From the NCBI RefSeq assembly GCF_008932435.1, contig NZ_WBWE01000016.1:1-64000 (forward strand): 64,000 nucleotides of DNA, written 5' to 3'. Every line of letters begins with the position of its first letter. The stretch's first letter is position 1. The position numbers and the translations under genes were made by a program. Below, piece after piece: positions 8,807-16,247 of the stretch. The DNA comes from Brucella pseudintermedia (GTDB lineage Bacteria > Pseudomonadota > Alphaproteobacteria > Rhizobiales > Rhizobiaceae). The notes beneath the pieces were generated by a model. It searched no databases, had not been told where the DNA came from, and was given only the letters and a program-made list of their open reading frames with translations.

Positions 8807-9073
8807 ATGGCCAAAGACACTCAATACCCTGTTCGCAAGCTCGCCTACTTCAGCGAAGATATGGCTGAAGCCATCGCAGATTTTCGTTTTAAAAACCGTA
8901 TCACTTCTGAGAACGAAGCCATCCGACGTCTCATCCATACCGGCCTTGAAGCGCGGCCAATTTTGCTGGATATCCAGAAGATGCTCGTTAAGCTGCGCCC
9001 GCTTGGTGGCGAAAGCGAACTCGACGAGCATATTGAAGCTATTCAGCGGGCATTGAATCCCGACAAAGGCTAG
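8807..9073 (+). CDS. Ribbon-helix-helix protein
   Basis: 88 aa from MAKDTQYPVRKLAYFSEDMA; an in-frame ATG at 8789 is possible but lies inside the candidate operator repeats. Residues about 5-50 have an RHH pattern: a short beta strand (VRKLAYFS), a helix ending in ADFRFKNR, then SENEAIRRLIHTGL. The remainder is helical with DIQKMLVKLRPLGG. Such proteins are dimeric repressors or antitoxins. No toxin of a known class follows directly; the next gene (9128) is unknown, so a toxin-antitoxin pairing is possible but unproven. Confidence 0.65.
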   Translation: MAKDTQYPVRKLAYFSEDMAEAIADFRFKNRITSENEAIRRLIHTGLEARPILLDIQKMLVKLRPLGGESELDEHIEAIQRALNPDKG

Positions 9074-9127
9074 ACAACCCTGCCGCGAATCTGCCTTGAT
9101 GTCACCCGTTAACAACGGGAGCTTGGA

Positions 9128-9382
9128 ATGAGTGACTTTGAAATCCGCTATAATGCTGGTGAACTTGCGCATTTTGCATTGCATCAACAAATCATGAAGG
9201 AATTGGCACTCCTAAAGGGTGAGCAGGCCGAAAGCTGGCTAGAGAAATTTACCAGGTCAGCCAATCAAAATGCTGCAAATGTTCGACTTCAAGACGGGTC
9301 ACAACAGAATGCAGCCATCACAGAAACTGCACAATCTATCATTTCTGCATTGTCGCAGGCCGTCGCCCATCAGTTAAAATAG
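9128..9382 (+). CDS. Hypothetical protein, 84 aa
   Basis: MSDFEIRYNAGELAHFALHQ..., predicted all-helical and soluble, Gln/Asn/Ala-rich. A GGGAG site lies 6 nt before the ATG. It is 54 bp downstream of the RHH gene on the same strand and is followed by a strong terminator at 9421, so the two are one transcription unit. No family recognised. Confidence 0.55.
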   Translation: MSDFEIRYNAGELAHFALHQQIMKELALLKGEQAESWLEKFTRSANQNAANVRLQDGSQQNAAITETAQSIISALSQAVAHQLK

Positions 9383-9420
9383 CTACGTGGAGTTTAAGAA
9401 TTCCGTCTTCAAAACGAAGC

Positions 9421-9450
9421 GGCGGGTTCATCCCCGCCTTTTCTTTTTTA
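9421..9450 (+). terminator. Rho-independent terminator of the RHH unit
   Basis: Stem GGCGGG / CCCGCC with loop TTCATC, followed by TTTTCTTTTTT. It closes the plus-strand RHH/84-aa unit and protects the start of the leftward tail segment from opposing transcription. Confidence 0.85.
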
Positions 9451-9491
9451 TGCATCATTTTTCCTCGTTCACCCATATTTCGCCAGCAACC

Positions 9492-10057
9492 CTACCCCTC
9501 GCTCACCCACTCCCAAAGCTCGTCTTTTTCCTTCTGGCTCAAACCGCCATCGTCGGTCGAGTTAGCTTTGACGTAGCCGTCAACGGCAGCCATGAACTGC
9601 CACATGGACATTCGTCTTACTTCTTGCGGCGTGAATCCGAGCGCCGCCCCGTTGCCGTAGACCGCGGCAAATCTGACTTTTCCGTTGGGGAGACTGTCAA
9701 GTTGCTCTCCGTCTGATTTGCCGCCGCTTGCTCCCCCACCGGCTCTTCCGGTACGCCTTGAATGCCAGCCTGCAGGATGATGGTGGCGAAGACGATATTC
9801 TCGGCAGGCGGGCGCTTTTCGATGTAGGTTCGCACGAGTTTCGTGGCGGCAGTCGGTTCCAAGCCTCCACCAATCAGACCCTGCCGGATAACATGAGCAA
9901 TATCGCCGACGCGGCACTGTTTGGTGAATAACCGCTCCAGAATGACCCAGGGGCCGGCGTCGCAAGCCTCCTGCAAGGCTTCCAATTCACCCCAACCTAG
10001 GCGAAAGGTATAAGTACCATCCGCCCAGTCGAGTTCAACTTTCGCGTCCCTGCTCAT
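9492..10057 (-). CDS. Tail chaperone long form made by -1 frameshift (lambda GT-like)
   Basis: A second frame, -1 relative to the chaperone gene 9617-10057, stays open to a stop at 9492 and encodes a C-terminal GFTPQEVRRMSMWQFMAAVD segment. This is the conserved helix of small tail assembly chaperones next to gene-transfer-agent tape measures. The segment has no usable start upstream of that helix. The overlap (about 9619-9737) contains G GGG GAG at 9737-9731 in the 0 frame, a possible slip site. The family precedent (lambda G/GT, many siphophages) makes a -1 fusion the best reading. Exact slip position is inferred. Confidence 0.6.
9617..10057 (-). CDS. Tail assembly chaperone, short form (lambda G / GTA gp10-like)
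   Basis: 146 aa. Residues 1-100 have the GTA-type chaperone pattern: VELDWADGTYTFRLGWGELE, then EALQEACDAGPWVILERLF and a helical RQGLIGGGLEPTAATKLVRTYI. The C-terminal 40 residues are Gln/Ser/Thr-rich, consistent with read-out past a frameshift site. It starts by TAATG overlap with the tail-tube stop. It is separated from the tape measure by the inserted cassette at 6,968-9,450, which is unusual, since these genes are normally adjacent. Confidence 0.78.
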   Translation of the reverse strand: MSRDAKVELDWADGTYTFRLGWGELEALQEACDAGPWVILERLFTKQCRVGDIAHVIRQGLIGGGLEPTAATKLVRTYIEKRPPAENIVFATIILQAGIQGVPEEPVGEQAAANQTESNLTVSPTEKSDLPRSTATGRRSDSRRKK

Positions 10058-10506
10058 TACGGGGCCGTCGGAGCAGAGGTGCGGACCATCTCGCCGTCGG
10101 ATTGCAGCGACACATTGAGTGTAGCCCGCTCGCCGTTGTTGGCGCCGATTTCGAGGCTCTCAGCGTGCATTTTGCCAGTATAGGTGTAGGTCGTGGCAGG
10201 AAACTCGATTTCAACCTGTACCGGGATGGAGTCGATGCTCTCACCTGCATCCAGCCAATCCTCAACGGATTCTGAAGCTAGCACGCCTTCGCCGCTAATG
10301 CTCATGGAGAGCGACGCCGCGTCACGTCCAATCCAGTCGACCTTGTCAGGATTTTCACAATCCGGGATCGAGACTTCATTGAGGTTCTTGGTTAGCGTAA
10401 TCGATCGCTGGGTAAAGCCACATGGTGCGGTATAAACGATCGGTGTTGCGTTATTGCCGATCTTGACACGGACCTTGCCGCCTTTGATCGTCGTAGCTTG
10501 AGCCAT
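10057..10506 (-). CDS. Major tail tube protein
   Basis: 149 aa from MAQATTIKGGKVRVKIG, with GGAGG 7 nt upstream. A longer frame to 10623 is rejected because it crosses a terminator hairpin and overlaps the preceding gene. Beta-rich with ITLTKNLNEVSIPDCENPDK and a C-terminal AESLEIGANNGERATLNVSL, typical of phage tail tube proteins that stack as hexamers around the tape measure. It sits between the DUF3168 tail completion protein and the chaperone, the standard order. Confidence 0.82.
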   Translation of the reverse strand: MAQATTIKGGKVRVKIGNNATPIVYTAPCGFTQRSITLTKNLNEVSIPDCENPDKVDWIGRDAASLSMSISGEGVLASESVEDWLDAGESIDSIPVQVEIEFPATTYTYTGKMHAESLEIGANNGERATLNVSLQSDGEMVRTSAPTAP

Positions 10507-10521
10507 TGCGGCCTCCATACG

Positions 10522-10544
10522 AAAAAGGCCGCCCTTCGGCAGCC
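10522..10544 (-). terminator. Terminator-like hairpin upstream of the tail tube gene
   Basis: On the minus strand a 7-bp stem (GGCTGCC / GGCGGCC) with loop GAAG is followed by TTTTT. It lies between the DUF3168 gene and the tail tube gene. Confidence 0.7.
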
Positions 10545-10582
10545 CAATAAAATTGGTTTTCGGGGTGGTCGGCGTGGAGGCC

Positions 10583-10999
10583 CTAGGGCTGCTCGATGAT
10601 CGCCGTGTAACGGATCGACGCATGATTGATCGCGCCGTCCTGTATGTAGTCAGTTCGCCAGTAGTCGAACGTCACGAGGGCATTAGATGCCAAAGCAGGC
10701 TCCCACCCTCGTGTTGCGAGACGCACTGCGTTTGCGATGTCGCGCATCTGCTTTTTGGCTGGCTCAATCGACCAGACATCCAGTTGGAAAATGATATCGT
10801 CAGCGAAAATGCAGTCGGCGTTTGCCTGTTGAGCGCTCGACGCGCCGATGCTGACATACGGAAAGATAGAGGGTGAGACTTGCCCTTGGTCATTCGTCGG
10901 CGGGTTATCGTAGCTGCGCTGACCAATCAGCGAGACAAGCGCGGGAAAGCTGCGCAATCGCTGAATAATTGCGCCCTGAAGTTCTAAAACCGGGTCCAT
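10583..10999 (-). CDS. Tail completion protein, DUF3168 family
   Basis: 138 aa, MDPVLELQGAIIQRLRSFPA..., with the DUF3168 layout: an N-terminal helix, then FPYVSIGASS, a beta strand IIFQLDVWSI, and a helix RDIANAVRLATRG. Members cap the tail at the head-tail joint (lambda U / GTA gp8 position). It overlaps the HK97 gp10-like gene at 10999 and precedes the tail tube gene. Confidence 0.78.
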   Translation of the reverse strand: MDPVLELQGAIIQRLRSFPALVSLIGQRSYDNPPTNDQGQVSPSIFPYVSIGASSAQQANADCIFADDIIFQLDVWSIEPAKKQMRDIANAVRLATRGWEPALASNALVTFDYWRTDYIQDGAINHASIRYTAIIEQP

Positions 11000-11463
11000 T
11001 AGCGGTCCGCCGCGATCTGTTTGGCTGCCTTGGTGATTGCGCGCGACACTCGGGCCCGTGCACTTCGCCGCTTAGCTCGCCATGAGACGTAAAAGAAGGG
11101 TTGCGCCTTTGACCCAGGGTTGAATGTTCCGGGGAACATGCCGCCGTTCACGTGTGGCGCACTGCCGAATTCGACCAGATGTGCGTAACGCACCTTGGAA
11201 TTGCCGGCGTAAATCGTGATTGTCAGCTTGCCGTCATTCGACTTAACGCTGCCAATGCGCTGACTGTACTTGGGCGCTTGGCCCCACGTCCAACCGATGC
11301 TTTCCATCAGTTCGCCATCATCGACGGGAACAAGGTTTTGCATCATGTTGACGATGTCCTGCGCGCCTTGCTCCATAGCGGCTTTGACAAGTGTTTCAGC
11401 AACTTCCGGGAATTTCTTGAGCTTTATCTGCAGGCGATCCAGACCTTTTATCTTAACCGCCAT
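10999..11463 (-). CDS. HK97 gp10-like head-tail joining protein
   Basis: 154 aa, MAVKIKGLDRLQIKLKKFPE.... The features of the HK97-gp10_like family are visible: an N-terminal helix with EQGAQDIVNMMQNLVPVDDG, the GxL(M)xxSI element, VRYAHLVEFGSAPH, and PFFYVSWRAKR. It builds the tail-terminator side of the connector. Its stop and start codons overlap those of both neighbours. Confidence 0.82.
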   Translation of the reverse strand: MAVKIKGLDRLQIKLKKFPEVAETLVKAAMEQGAQDIVNMMQNLVPVDDGELMESIGWTWGQAPKYSQRIGSVKSNDGKLTITIYAGNSKVRYAHLVEFGSAPHVNGGMFPGTFNPGSKAQPFFYVSWRAKRRSARARVSRAITKAAKQIAADR

Positions 11464-11840
11464 CAGGTTTCCTCGCCTTCAACAACGAGCATTTCCAAAT
11501 AGGCATTGCGCTCGTCCGGATTGACGATAGTCTTGATGCCAAACACGCGGTTAGGCTTGTCCCCGTTCTTACCCGCTCGAGCATCGTAAGCCCGCCACGA
11601 TGCCGTAATCATGCGGGCCTGCTCGCTGCTGCGAATGGTCAAATTGTACGGCTGCATGGACTGCATTCTCGCCGCCATGATGCTTTCTGCATTGCTGCCG
11701 TAACGCGGTTCCAGCCTTCCCGGCATAGTGAACTGGTCAACCCACGCACCGCGTGTTCCGCCAAAGCCGTCGTCCACTTCCTGCCTGACCTGAAACGTCA
11801 AACGGCAATTCAGGCTGCCGGCACCTGCGCGCTTCGCCAT
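11463..11840 (-). CDS. Head-tail adaptor (head closure) protein
   Basis: 125 aa with the compact beta-barrel pattern of phage head-tail joining proteins: CRLTFQVRQEVDDGFGGTRG, then a middle strand MQPYNLTIRSS and a late NRVFGIKTIVNPDERNAYLE. It overlaps the upstream 66-aa gene by 31 bp. Inferred role: closing the portal channel after packaging and joining the tail. Confidence 0.78.
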   Translation of the reverse strand: MAKRAGAGSLNCRLTFQVRQEVDDGFGGTRGAWVDQFTMPGRLEPRYGSNAESIMAARMQSMQPYNLTIRSSEQARMITASWRAYDARAGKNGDKPNRVFGIKTIVNPDERNAYLEMLVVEGEET

Positions 11841-12010
11841 GCTTCAGCCTCGTCTTTTGTAGGAGTTGGAAGCCGCTCGGCTTTGCCGGCAGCAACGGCG
11901 CGGTTAGCGCAAGGCGTGGTCACTAATCCGACATATCCTGCCGGATAGCGGATCGTCACCGCGGGCTTGGGGATGAAATCATATGTCGCGATAAATCGGA
12001 GCCAAGGCAT
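11810..12010 (-). CDS. Small connector-region protein, 66 aa
   Basis: Start ATG 12010 overlaps the stop of the gp6-like gene (TAATG). A longer frame to 12037 would lie wholly within that gene. Sequence MPWLRFIATYDFIPKPAVTI is followed by a short basic and acidic tail. Small proteins of this type sit between gp6-like and adaptor genes in many alphaproteobacterial prophages; function unknown. Confidence 0.6.
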   Translation of the reverse strand: MPWLRFIATYDFIPKPAVTIRYPAGYVGLVTTPCANRAVAAGKAERLPTPTKDEAEAWRSAQVPAA

Positions 12011-12342
12011 TATTCTTCCACCGCCAACGTGCGCCAAACCCGATATGGAGCGAGTAACGCCCGAACGTGACGTGGCAGAACGGCGTTGCCTTCGGCCTGC
12101 ATGTCAGGTTCGCGGTTCTCGTACAGATCAGCCGCAACCAACAAGATCGCTGCCGTGATGGGCGACGTAACAATAATGCCGTCCGGCAGGGTTGGCGTCG
12201 CACCGGTAGCAACGATCTCACGGTCGACATATTCGATGACGATCGTTTCCGCTGCGGTCAGATAGACTTCCAGCTCGGCATCCTCGTCGTCATGAAACAC
12301 GCGAAGGTGTTTCTTCAGTAACTCCAGGTCAACCAGTGCCAT
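12010..12342 (-). CDS. Head-tail connector, gp6-like
   Basis: 110 aa from MALVDLELLKKHLRVFHDDE, with GGAGGG 9 nt upstream; a GTG start at 12351 gives three more residues. The LELLKKHLRV.DDDAELEVYLTAA pattern and the C-terminal ALLAPYRVW are those of phage QLRG/gp6-like connectors that form a ring below the portal. Confidence 0.82.
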   Translation of the reverse strand: MALVDLELLKKHLRVFHDDEDAELEVYLTAAETIVIEYVDREIVATGATPTLPDGIIVTSPITAAILLVAADLYENREPDMQAEGNAVLPRHVRALLAPYRVWRTLAVEE

Positions 12343-12463
12343 CGCCACCACCCTCCGGCGGCGTTTCAGTCTCCGGTTCTGGCTCTGGAGCCGGATTTGG
12401 ATCGACGATTCCCGCCCCGATGTAGCTCGCCACCCGGCGCTTGCGTGTCTTCGTGTCGGCCAT
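12329..12463 (-). CDS. Small Pro/Glu-rich protein, 44 aa
   Basis: MADTKTRKRRVASYIGAGIV followed by a Pro/Glu/Thr tail (PNPAPEPEPETE). GGAGG lies 7 nt before ATG 12463. It overlaps the end of the 77-aa gene in another frame and the start of the gp6-like gene. No family recognised; the good ribosome-binding site and tight packing argue it is real. Confidence 0.5.
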   Translation of the reverse strand: MADTKTRKRRVASYIGAGIVDPNPAPEPEPETETPPEGGGDGTG

Positions 12464-12599
12464 CGCCAACCTCCGTAAACTTCTCGACATAACCAAGCGC
12501 CAGAAGCGGTCCGGCTTGCCAGTTTGGCAGATCGGCGACCATGCCCTCGTCCAATCGGCCATAATTGCCGACCAACGTTTTAAGCGCTTTGATTTTCAT
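12366..12599 (-). CDS. Small capsid-region protein, 77 aa
   Basis: MKIKALKTLVGNYGRLDEGM..., followed by LPNWQAGPLLALGYVEKFTE. The first 45 residues look like a folded small domain; the rest is a basic tail that overlaps the 44-aa gene. It begins 42 bp after the capsid gene, behind a variant CACGAGGAA leader. Similar short proteins after capsid genes are annotated as hypothetical. Confidence 0.55.
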   Translation of the reverse strand: MKIKALKTLVGNYGRLDEGMVADLPNWQAGPLLALGYVEKFTEVGDGRHEDTQAPGGELHRGGNRRSKSGSRARTGD

Positions 12600-12602
12600 G
12601 AT

Positions 12603-12611
12603 TTCCTCGTG
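12603..12611 (-). repeat. Variant start-associated leader CACGAGGAA
   Basis: CACGAGGAA four bases before the ATG of the 77-aa gene, a one-base variant of the prophage-wide AACACGAGGAG leader, lying directly after the capsid hairpin. Confidence 0.45.
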
Positions 12612-12614
12612 AAA

Positions 12615-12632
12615 GGGGCGCCGAAGCGCCCC
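12615..12632 (-). terminator. Hairpin after the capsid gene
   Basis: On the minus strand GGGGCGC-TTCG-GCGCCCC forms a stable UUCG tetraloop hairpin followed by TTTC. The weak T-run suggests partial termination or stabilisation of the capsid mRNA end. Confidence 0.6.
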
Positions 12633-12640
12633 ATCAACGA

Positions 12641-13858
12641 TTAAGGAGTTACAGGCGGATTGACGTCGCCAGTCACGAATGCCTCTGGACGGTAAACCGC
12701 CAGCGCAAGGCGCTCTTCGATACGGATCGTGAACATGTTGTTCTCGAAGTCCTTATCGTTCTCGCTGGACAGAAGCACTTCGACGCCCATTCGGTCGAAG
12801 ATCTGCGCACCGAGATTGAACGCACCGGTCAGGAACTTGCCCGCAGAAATTGCCTGGGTCTGAACGACCGGCAGATTCCACAGCGAAGGGCCGATCGGGG
12901 ACTGGGCATTACCGACGATGTAGTTGCCGCCAAGATCTTTGGTCAGCTCGATCTTGGTCCAGTCCGTCGGATGCAGAACGAAGCCGCTCGCCGGGTACTC
13001 GGCCAAAATGACCTGCAGGATTGCCAGTCGGAGGCGGTCGATTGCCGTTTCGTTCTCCGGAGTGAACGCCGGAGCGAAGGCAGATGCCTGCGGGAGAATG
13101 CCGTGCAGGTTCTGACCAGTACCGTCACCGTTAAGAAGCTGGCCTTCTTCAACGAACTTGAGCCCGTACGTGCCGCGAGCGTTGATATAGCTTGCAAGGC
13201 CCGGAGCATCATCGAGGATCTGACGGCTTGCCTTGAAGATATGGGCCAGCGTGCGAACAGGCGTGGTTTCCATATCGAAGGTCAGGTCAGACTTGGGCTT
13301 CTGCGTGCCTTCAGCGACCGGCGCAGCGCTGTTCGTAAAGCCCGTTTCCTTGACGAACTCGACACTTGCGGCCGAGGTCTGGCCCGGCGCAATAAGATCG
13401 CGGATCGTCAGCTGGCGATTAGGCGGGGCAATGATGCCTGGCACGCGCTGTCCAGGGACAAGCGAGGTTCCAGCCGAACGACCGGCACCGACAGTGGTAT
13501 TGCCGGAGGTAATGTCAGCGCGCTCCATGCCAACACGGATCGAACCGCGCCAGGCGCCGGACACGTCGGTCGACTTGAACTTTTCGGACGCCACGACGAT
13601 ATCGCCGACGTCCTGCGGCCCCTGCGCAACGTCTTCACGTTCACGAGCGGCGCGCTTTTCCAGTTCGCTAATGCGGGTCGTGGTATCGCCGAGCTCAGAC
13701 AGCGCCTTGTCGACCTTGCCGGTCAGCTCGGTGGAAACAGTTCCGTGCTGCTGGAGCTGCGCGGTGAAATCGGTCGCGAGATTGCCGACCTTTTCCTTGA
13801 TAGAAGCCAAAGACTGGCCAAGCTCGCCGATCTTCTCGGCAAGAGAAACTTCGGACAT
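12641..13858 (-). CDS. Major capsid protein, HK97 fold
   Basis: 405 aa. Residues 1-110 are a charged coiled-coil delta/scaffold region (LAEKIGELGQSLASIKEKVG) that the protease would remove. The mature part has AGTSLVPGQRVPGIIAPPNR, IRDLIAPGQTSAASVEFVKE, the P-domain stretch EEGQLLNGDGTGQNLHGIL and a C-terminal FTIRIEERLALAVYRPEAFV. These are hallmarks of phage_capsid HK97 family proteins. It is followed by the S49 protease gene in the upstream position, as expected. Confidence 0.93.
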   Translation of the reverse strand: MSEVSLAEKIGELGQSLASIKEKVGNLATDFTAQLQQHGTVSTELTGKVDKALSELGDTTTRISELEKRAAREREDVAQGPQDVGDIVVASEKFKSTDVSGAWRGSIRVGMERADITSGNTTVGAGRSAGTSLVPGQRVPGIIAPPNRQLTIRDLIAPGQTSAASVEFVKETGFTNSAAPVAEGTQKPKSDLTFDMETTPVRTLAHIFKASRQILDDAPGLASYINARGTYGLKFVEEGQLLNGDGTGQNLHGILPQASAFAPAFTPENETAIDRLRLAILQVILAEYPASGFVLHPTDWTKIELTKDLGGNYIVGNAQSPIGPSLWNLPVVQTQAISAGKFLTGAFNLGAQIFDRMGVEVLLSSENDKDFENNMFTIRIEERLALAVYRPEAFVTGDVNPPVTP

Positions 13859-13872
13859 ATGTCCTCCTGATA

Positions 13873-14991
13873 CTAAATGGTGAAAGTGCGTGTTTCGGCC
13901 AAAAGCCGTTCGAGGGCCGCCGAAACAGCGGCGTTTTCCGCATCAGCATCAGGTTCCCCCTGATGTTCCTTGAAGTAGAGCGATGCGGCTCGCTCCGCTT
14001 CCGAGTTCGACAAGCCGATCAGTCCCCTGATCCCGTTTTCGAACTCGCGTTTGGTGATTTCTTCGCCAGATGCCATTTTGTGGGCCAACAGTTGTGCGGC
14101 TTCTGCCTTTGCGGCGTTGGCCGCCTTTACGCGGCGGACATATTCCGGCTCGGTGTTCGCGCCCAGTCGGGCCAAGGTCTCGTCAAGTGTGGCAATACGA
14201 TCAGCCATACCCCGGTCGATCAGCGCTTCAGAGTAGAACACCCTGCCCTGACCAAATCCGTCTTCTACTTTGGATTTCGTGACGCCACGCCCATCGGCAA
14301 CACTCTGCAAAAACCGGCCATAGGAGCGGTTTACGCTGTCCTGAATGTAGGCCATCGTGTCCTTTCCGAGCGGTTCGGTTTCGTTGCCTTCGACCTTGTG
14401 CTTACCCGCCGAAATGTAGGTTCGCTTGACGCCAGCCTTTTCCAACGCGGCAGAAATATCGTCGTGCGCCGTATAGACACCGATCGACCCTGCACGCCCG
14501 GACGGCGTGACAACGATTTCGTCAGCCGACGACGCGATCCAGTAGGCAGCGCTCGCAGCGAGCGAGTTGACCTGCGCTATGATCGGCTTTTCACCGCCGC
14601 GCAGTTTTCGGATTTCCGTTGCGAGTTCGTCCGTGCCCGGTACCGAGCCGCCAGGACTATCAATATCAAGAACAACGGCCTTCAAATCCTCGTTGGACAG
14701 TGCCTTATGCAGTTGGCGCTTGATGCCGGCATAAGACGTGCCACCGCTCATCGCGGAAAACAGGTCCATTCGGTCGGCCAGTACGCCATAAACCGGGATC
14801 ACTGCGACTTTGCCGTCAATTTCAGCGATTTCCTTCGCACGAGCATCAGAAACAGCCGCTGCAAATTCAGGCGTGACGAGCTTGTCGCCCGCCACACGTG
14901 CCGCAAGAACATCAGCCAGTACGGCCAGTTTTTCGCGCTGAATCGCCCACGGTTCGGCCTCGAAGGCCGTCAAAATGTGTTCGAATTTCAT
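13873..14991 (-). CDS. Prohead maturation protease, S49 (SppA-like) family
   Basis: 372 aa. The S49 core spans about 55-270: IDGKVAVIPVYGVLADRMDL, AVVLDIDSPGGSVPGTDELA, the nucleophile Ser in NSLAASAAYWIASSAD, and a Lys-containing KHKVEGNE that fits the Ser-Lys dyad. The C-terminal 100 residues are helical and may act as a scaffold extension. It cleaves the capsid delta domain during head maturation. It lies between portal and capsid genes, with 9 bp to the portal stop. Confidence 0.9.
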   Translation of the reverse strand: MKFEHILTAFEAEPWAIQREKLAVLADVLAARVAGDKLVTPEFAAAVSDARAKEIAEIDGKVAVIPVYGVLADRMDLFSAMSGGTSYAGIKRQLHKALSNEDLKAVVLDIDSPGGSVPGTDELATEIRKLRGGEKPIIAQVNSLAASAAYWIASSADEIVVTPSGRAGSIGVYTAHDDISAALEKAGVKRTYISAGKHKVEGNETEPLGKDTMAYIQDSVNRSYGRFLQSVADGRGVTKSKVEDGFGQGRVFYSEALIDRGMADRIATLDETLARLGANTEPEYVRRVKAANAAKAEAAQLLAHKMASGEEITKREFENGIRGLIGLSNSEAERAASLYFKEHQGEPDADAENAAVSAALERLLAETRTFTI

Positions 14992-15000
14992 GATTTTCCC

Positions 15001-16239
15001 TTATCCAGCGCTTGGCTGCACATCATTCAACGGCGACCCGCCGTTATGCCCGACCATGGACAGAGGCTGCATGGTGCCGTTGACAATCAATTCGTCGCCG
15101 CCACCCATTTTTGGCTTGTTCTCGTAAGCTCTGGCCTCGTTCGGTGTGTAAATGCCGTTCTGGACCATCTTCTGCAGGAATTCTGCTCTCGCCTGACTAT
15201 CGCCACGCAGCAGGCCTTCCATATTGAACTTCACGACAGTCGTTTTGCGGGTCTTTGCATCAAGCAAGTCGCGGTAGATCGCGGATTCAATGCTTTTCAG
15301 CAGTGGCGCCAGGCAGGTCTTGGTGAACTGCAGGATCAATTGTTCGATCCCACTGCCCCACGTCGTCGTGCCATTCGCGGCATGGCCAATCATGACCGGT
15401 GGAACGCCGAAGATGCGGCAAATCTGCTCGACGCTGTACTGGCGCGTCTCAAGCATCTGCGCGTCTTTGGGGTTGATGGTGATCTGCGACGGGGTGAGAC
15501 CCGCCTCCAGCACCGCAATCCCTCCTGCCTTGTCGGCACCGGCAAATGCCTGCAACGATTCCGCAATCTGCTTGCGCTGATCGGGCTTCAGAACCTGATC
15601 CGATGACAAGACGACTGAAGCCATCATGCCGTTCTTGAACATACGGCCCGACGTTTTCTCGCCGGCCATTGCATTGCCGATCACATTGCGCTGCGCGGCA
15701 ATAGGCGAAAGGCCACGATCACAGCCGGGCATGACCAATCCGCGGACATGAAGCATGTCTTCTTCGCGGATTTTGCGGACGCCGCCCTTCTTGCCGTTCT
15801 TGTACTGTTCGGTGACTTCGTAGTAGCGGTTGTTCCGGTCATCCCGCTTCACATCAACGCAAAGCGGATTGAACGGGTTTAACGCTACCAGGTGACCGCC
15901 ATTTTTCTTCTTTTCGGCGAAGAAATTGCCATCAAGACACAGGCAAAGGGCAGCCATACCCCAGAAATCTGACGCACTATCGTCCAAGTTCGGCAAGTCG
16001 TGCAGCAGTTCGTACAGCGGATTCTCATAATCAACGTCAACGCCATCGCCCTTGTAGACATTGCAGGGCAGCGTTTTTACGGCATTCGAAATCAGGTTCA
16101 CGCACGCCCAGACAGCATCAAGCTGCATGGCGTGCTCATAAGTGACCGTCTCGCCGCTTGTCGTCGACATTCCAAAGAATGCGCGCCATGGGCCGGAAAG
16201 AAGCCCGAAAGGCTTCCCGACCCAAGTCAAAAGGCCCAT
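15001..16239 (-). CDS. Portal protein, HK97 family
   Basis: 412 aa from MGLLTWVGKPFGLLSGPWRA, with AGGAG 6 nt upstream. A longer frame to 16389 runs inside the terminase gene and is rejected. Typical portal signatures are AVWACVNLISNAVKTLPC, MAALCLCLDGNFFAEK, the PFNPL and IFGVPPVMIGHA motifs and the stem helix with AIYRDLL. It forms the dodecameric DNA channel at one capsid vertex. Confidence 0.93.
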   Translation of the reverse strand: MGLLTWVGKPFGLLSGPWRAFFGMSTTSGETVTYEHAMQLDAVWACVNLISNAVKTLPCNVYKGDGVDVDYENPLYELLHDLPNLDDSASDFWGMAALCLCLDGNFFAEKKKNGGHLVALNPFNPLCVDVKRDDRNNRYYEVTEQYKNGKKGGVRKIREEDMLHVRGLVMPGCDRGLSPIAAQRNVIGNAMAGEKTSGRMFKNGMMASVVLSSDQVLKPDQRKQIAESLQAFAGADKAGGIAVLEAGLTPSQITINPKDAQMLETRQYSVEQICRIFGVPPVMIGHAANGTTTWGSGIEQLILQFTKTCLAPLLKSIESAIYRDLLDAKTRKTTVVKFNMEGLLRGDSQARAEFLQKMVQNGIYTPNEARAYENKPKMGGGDELIVNGTMQPLSMVGHNGGSPLNDVQPSAG

Positions 16240-16247
16240 GGGCACTC

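Noticed and set aside
9387-9716. Plus-strand frame (109 codons) after the RHH unit terminator
   Set aside because: Begins at the terminator and runs opposite the chaperone region; Phe/Leu-rich shadow.
13963-15606. Long plus-strand frame (547 codons) opposite the protease and portal genes
   Set aside because: It is a shadow of the two minus-strand genes, which carry clear family motifs. The product is Arg/His/Val-rich with no domain, and no ribosome-binding site precedes it.
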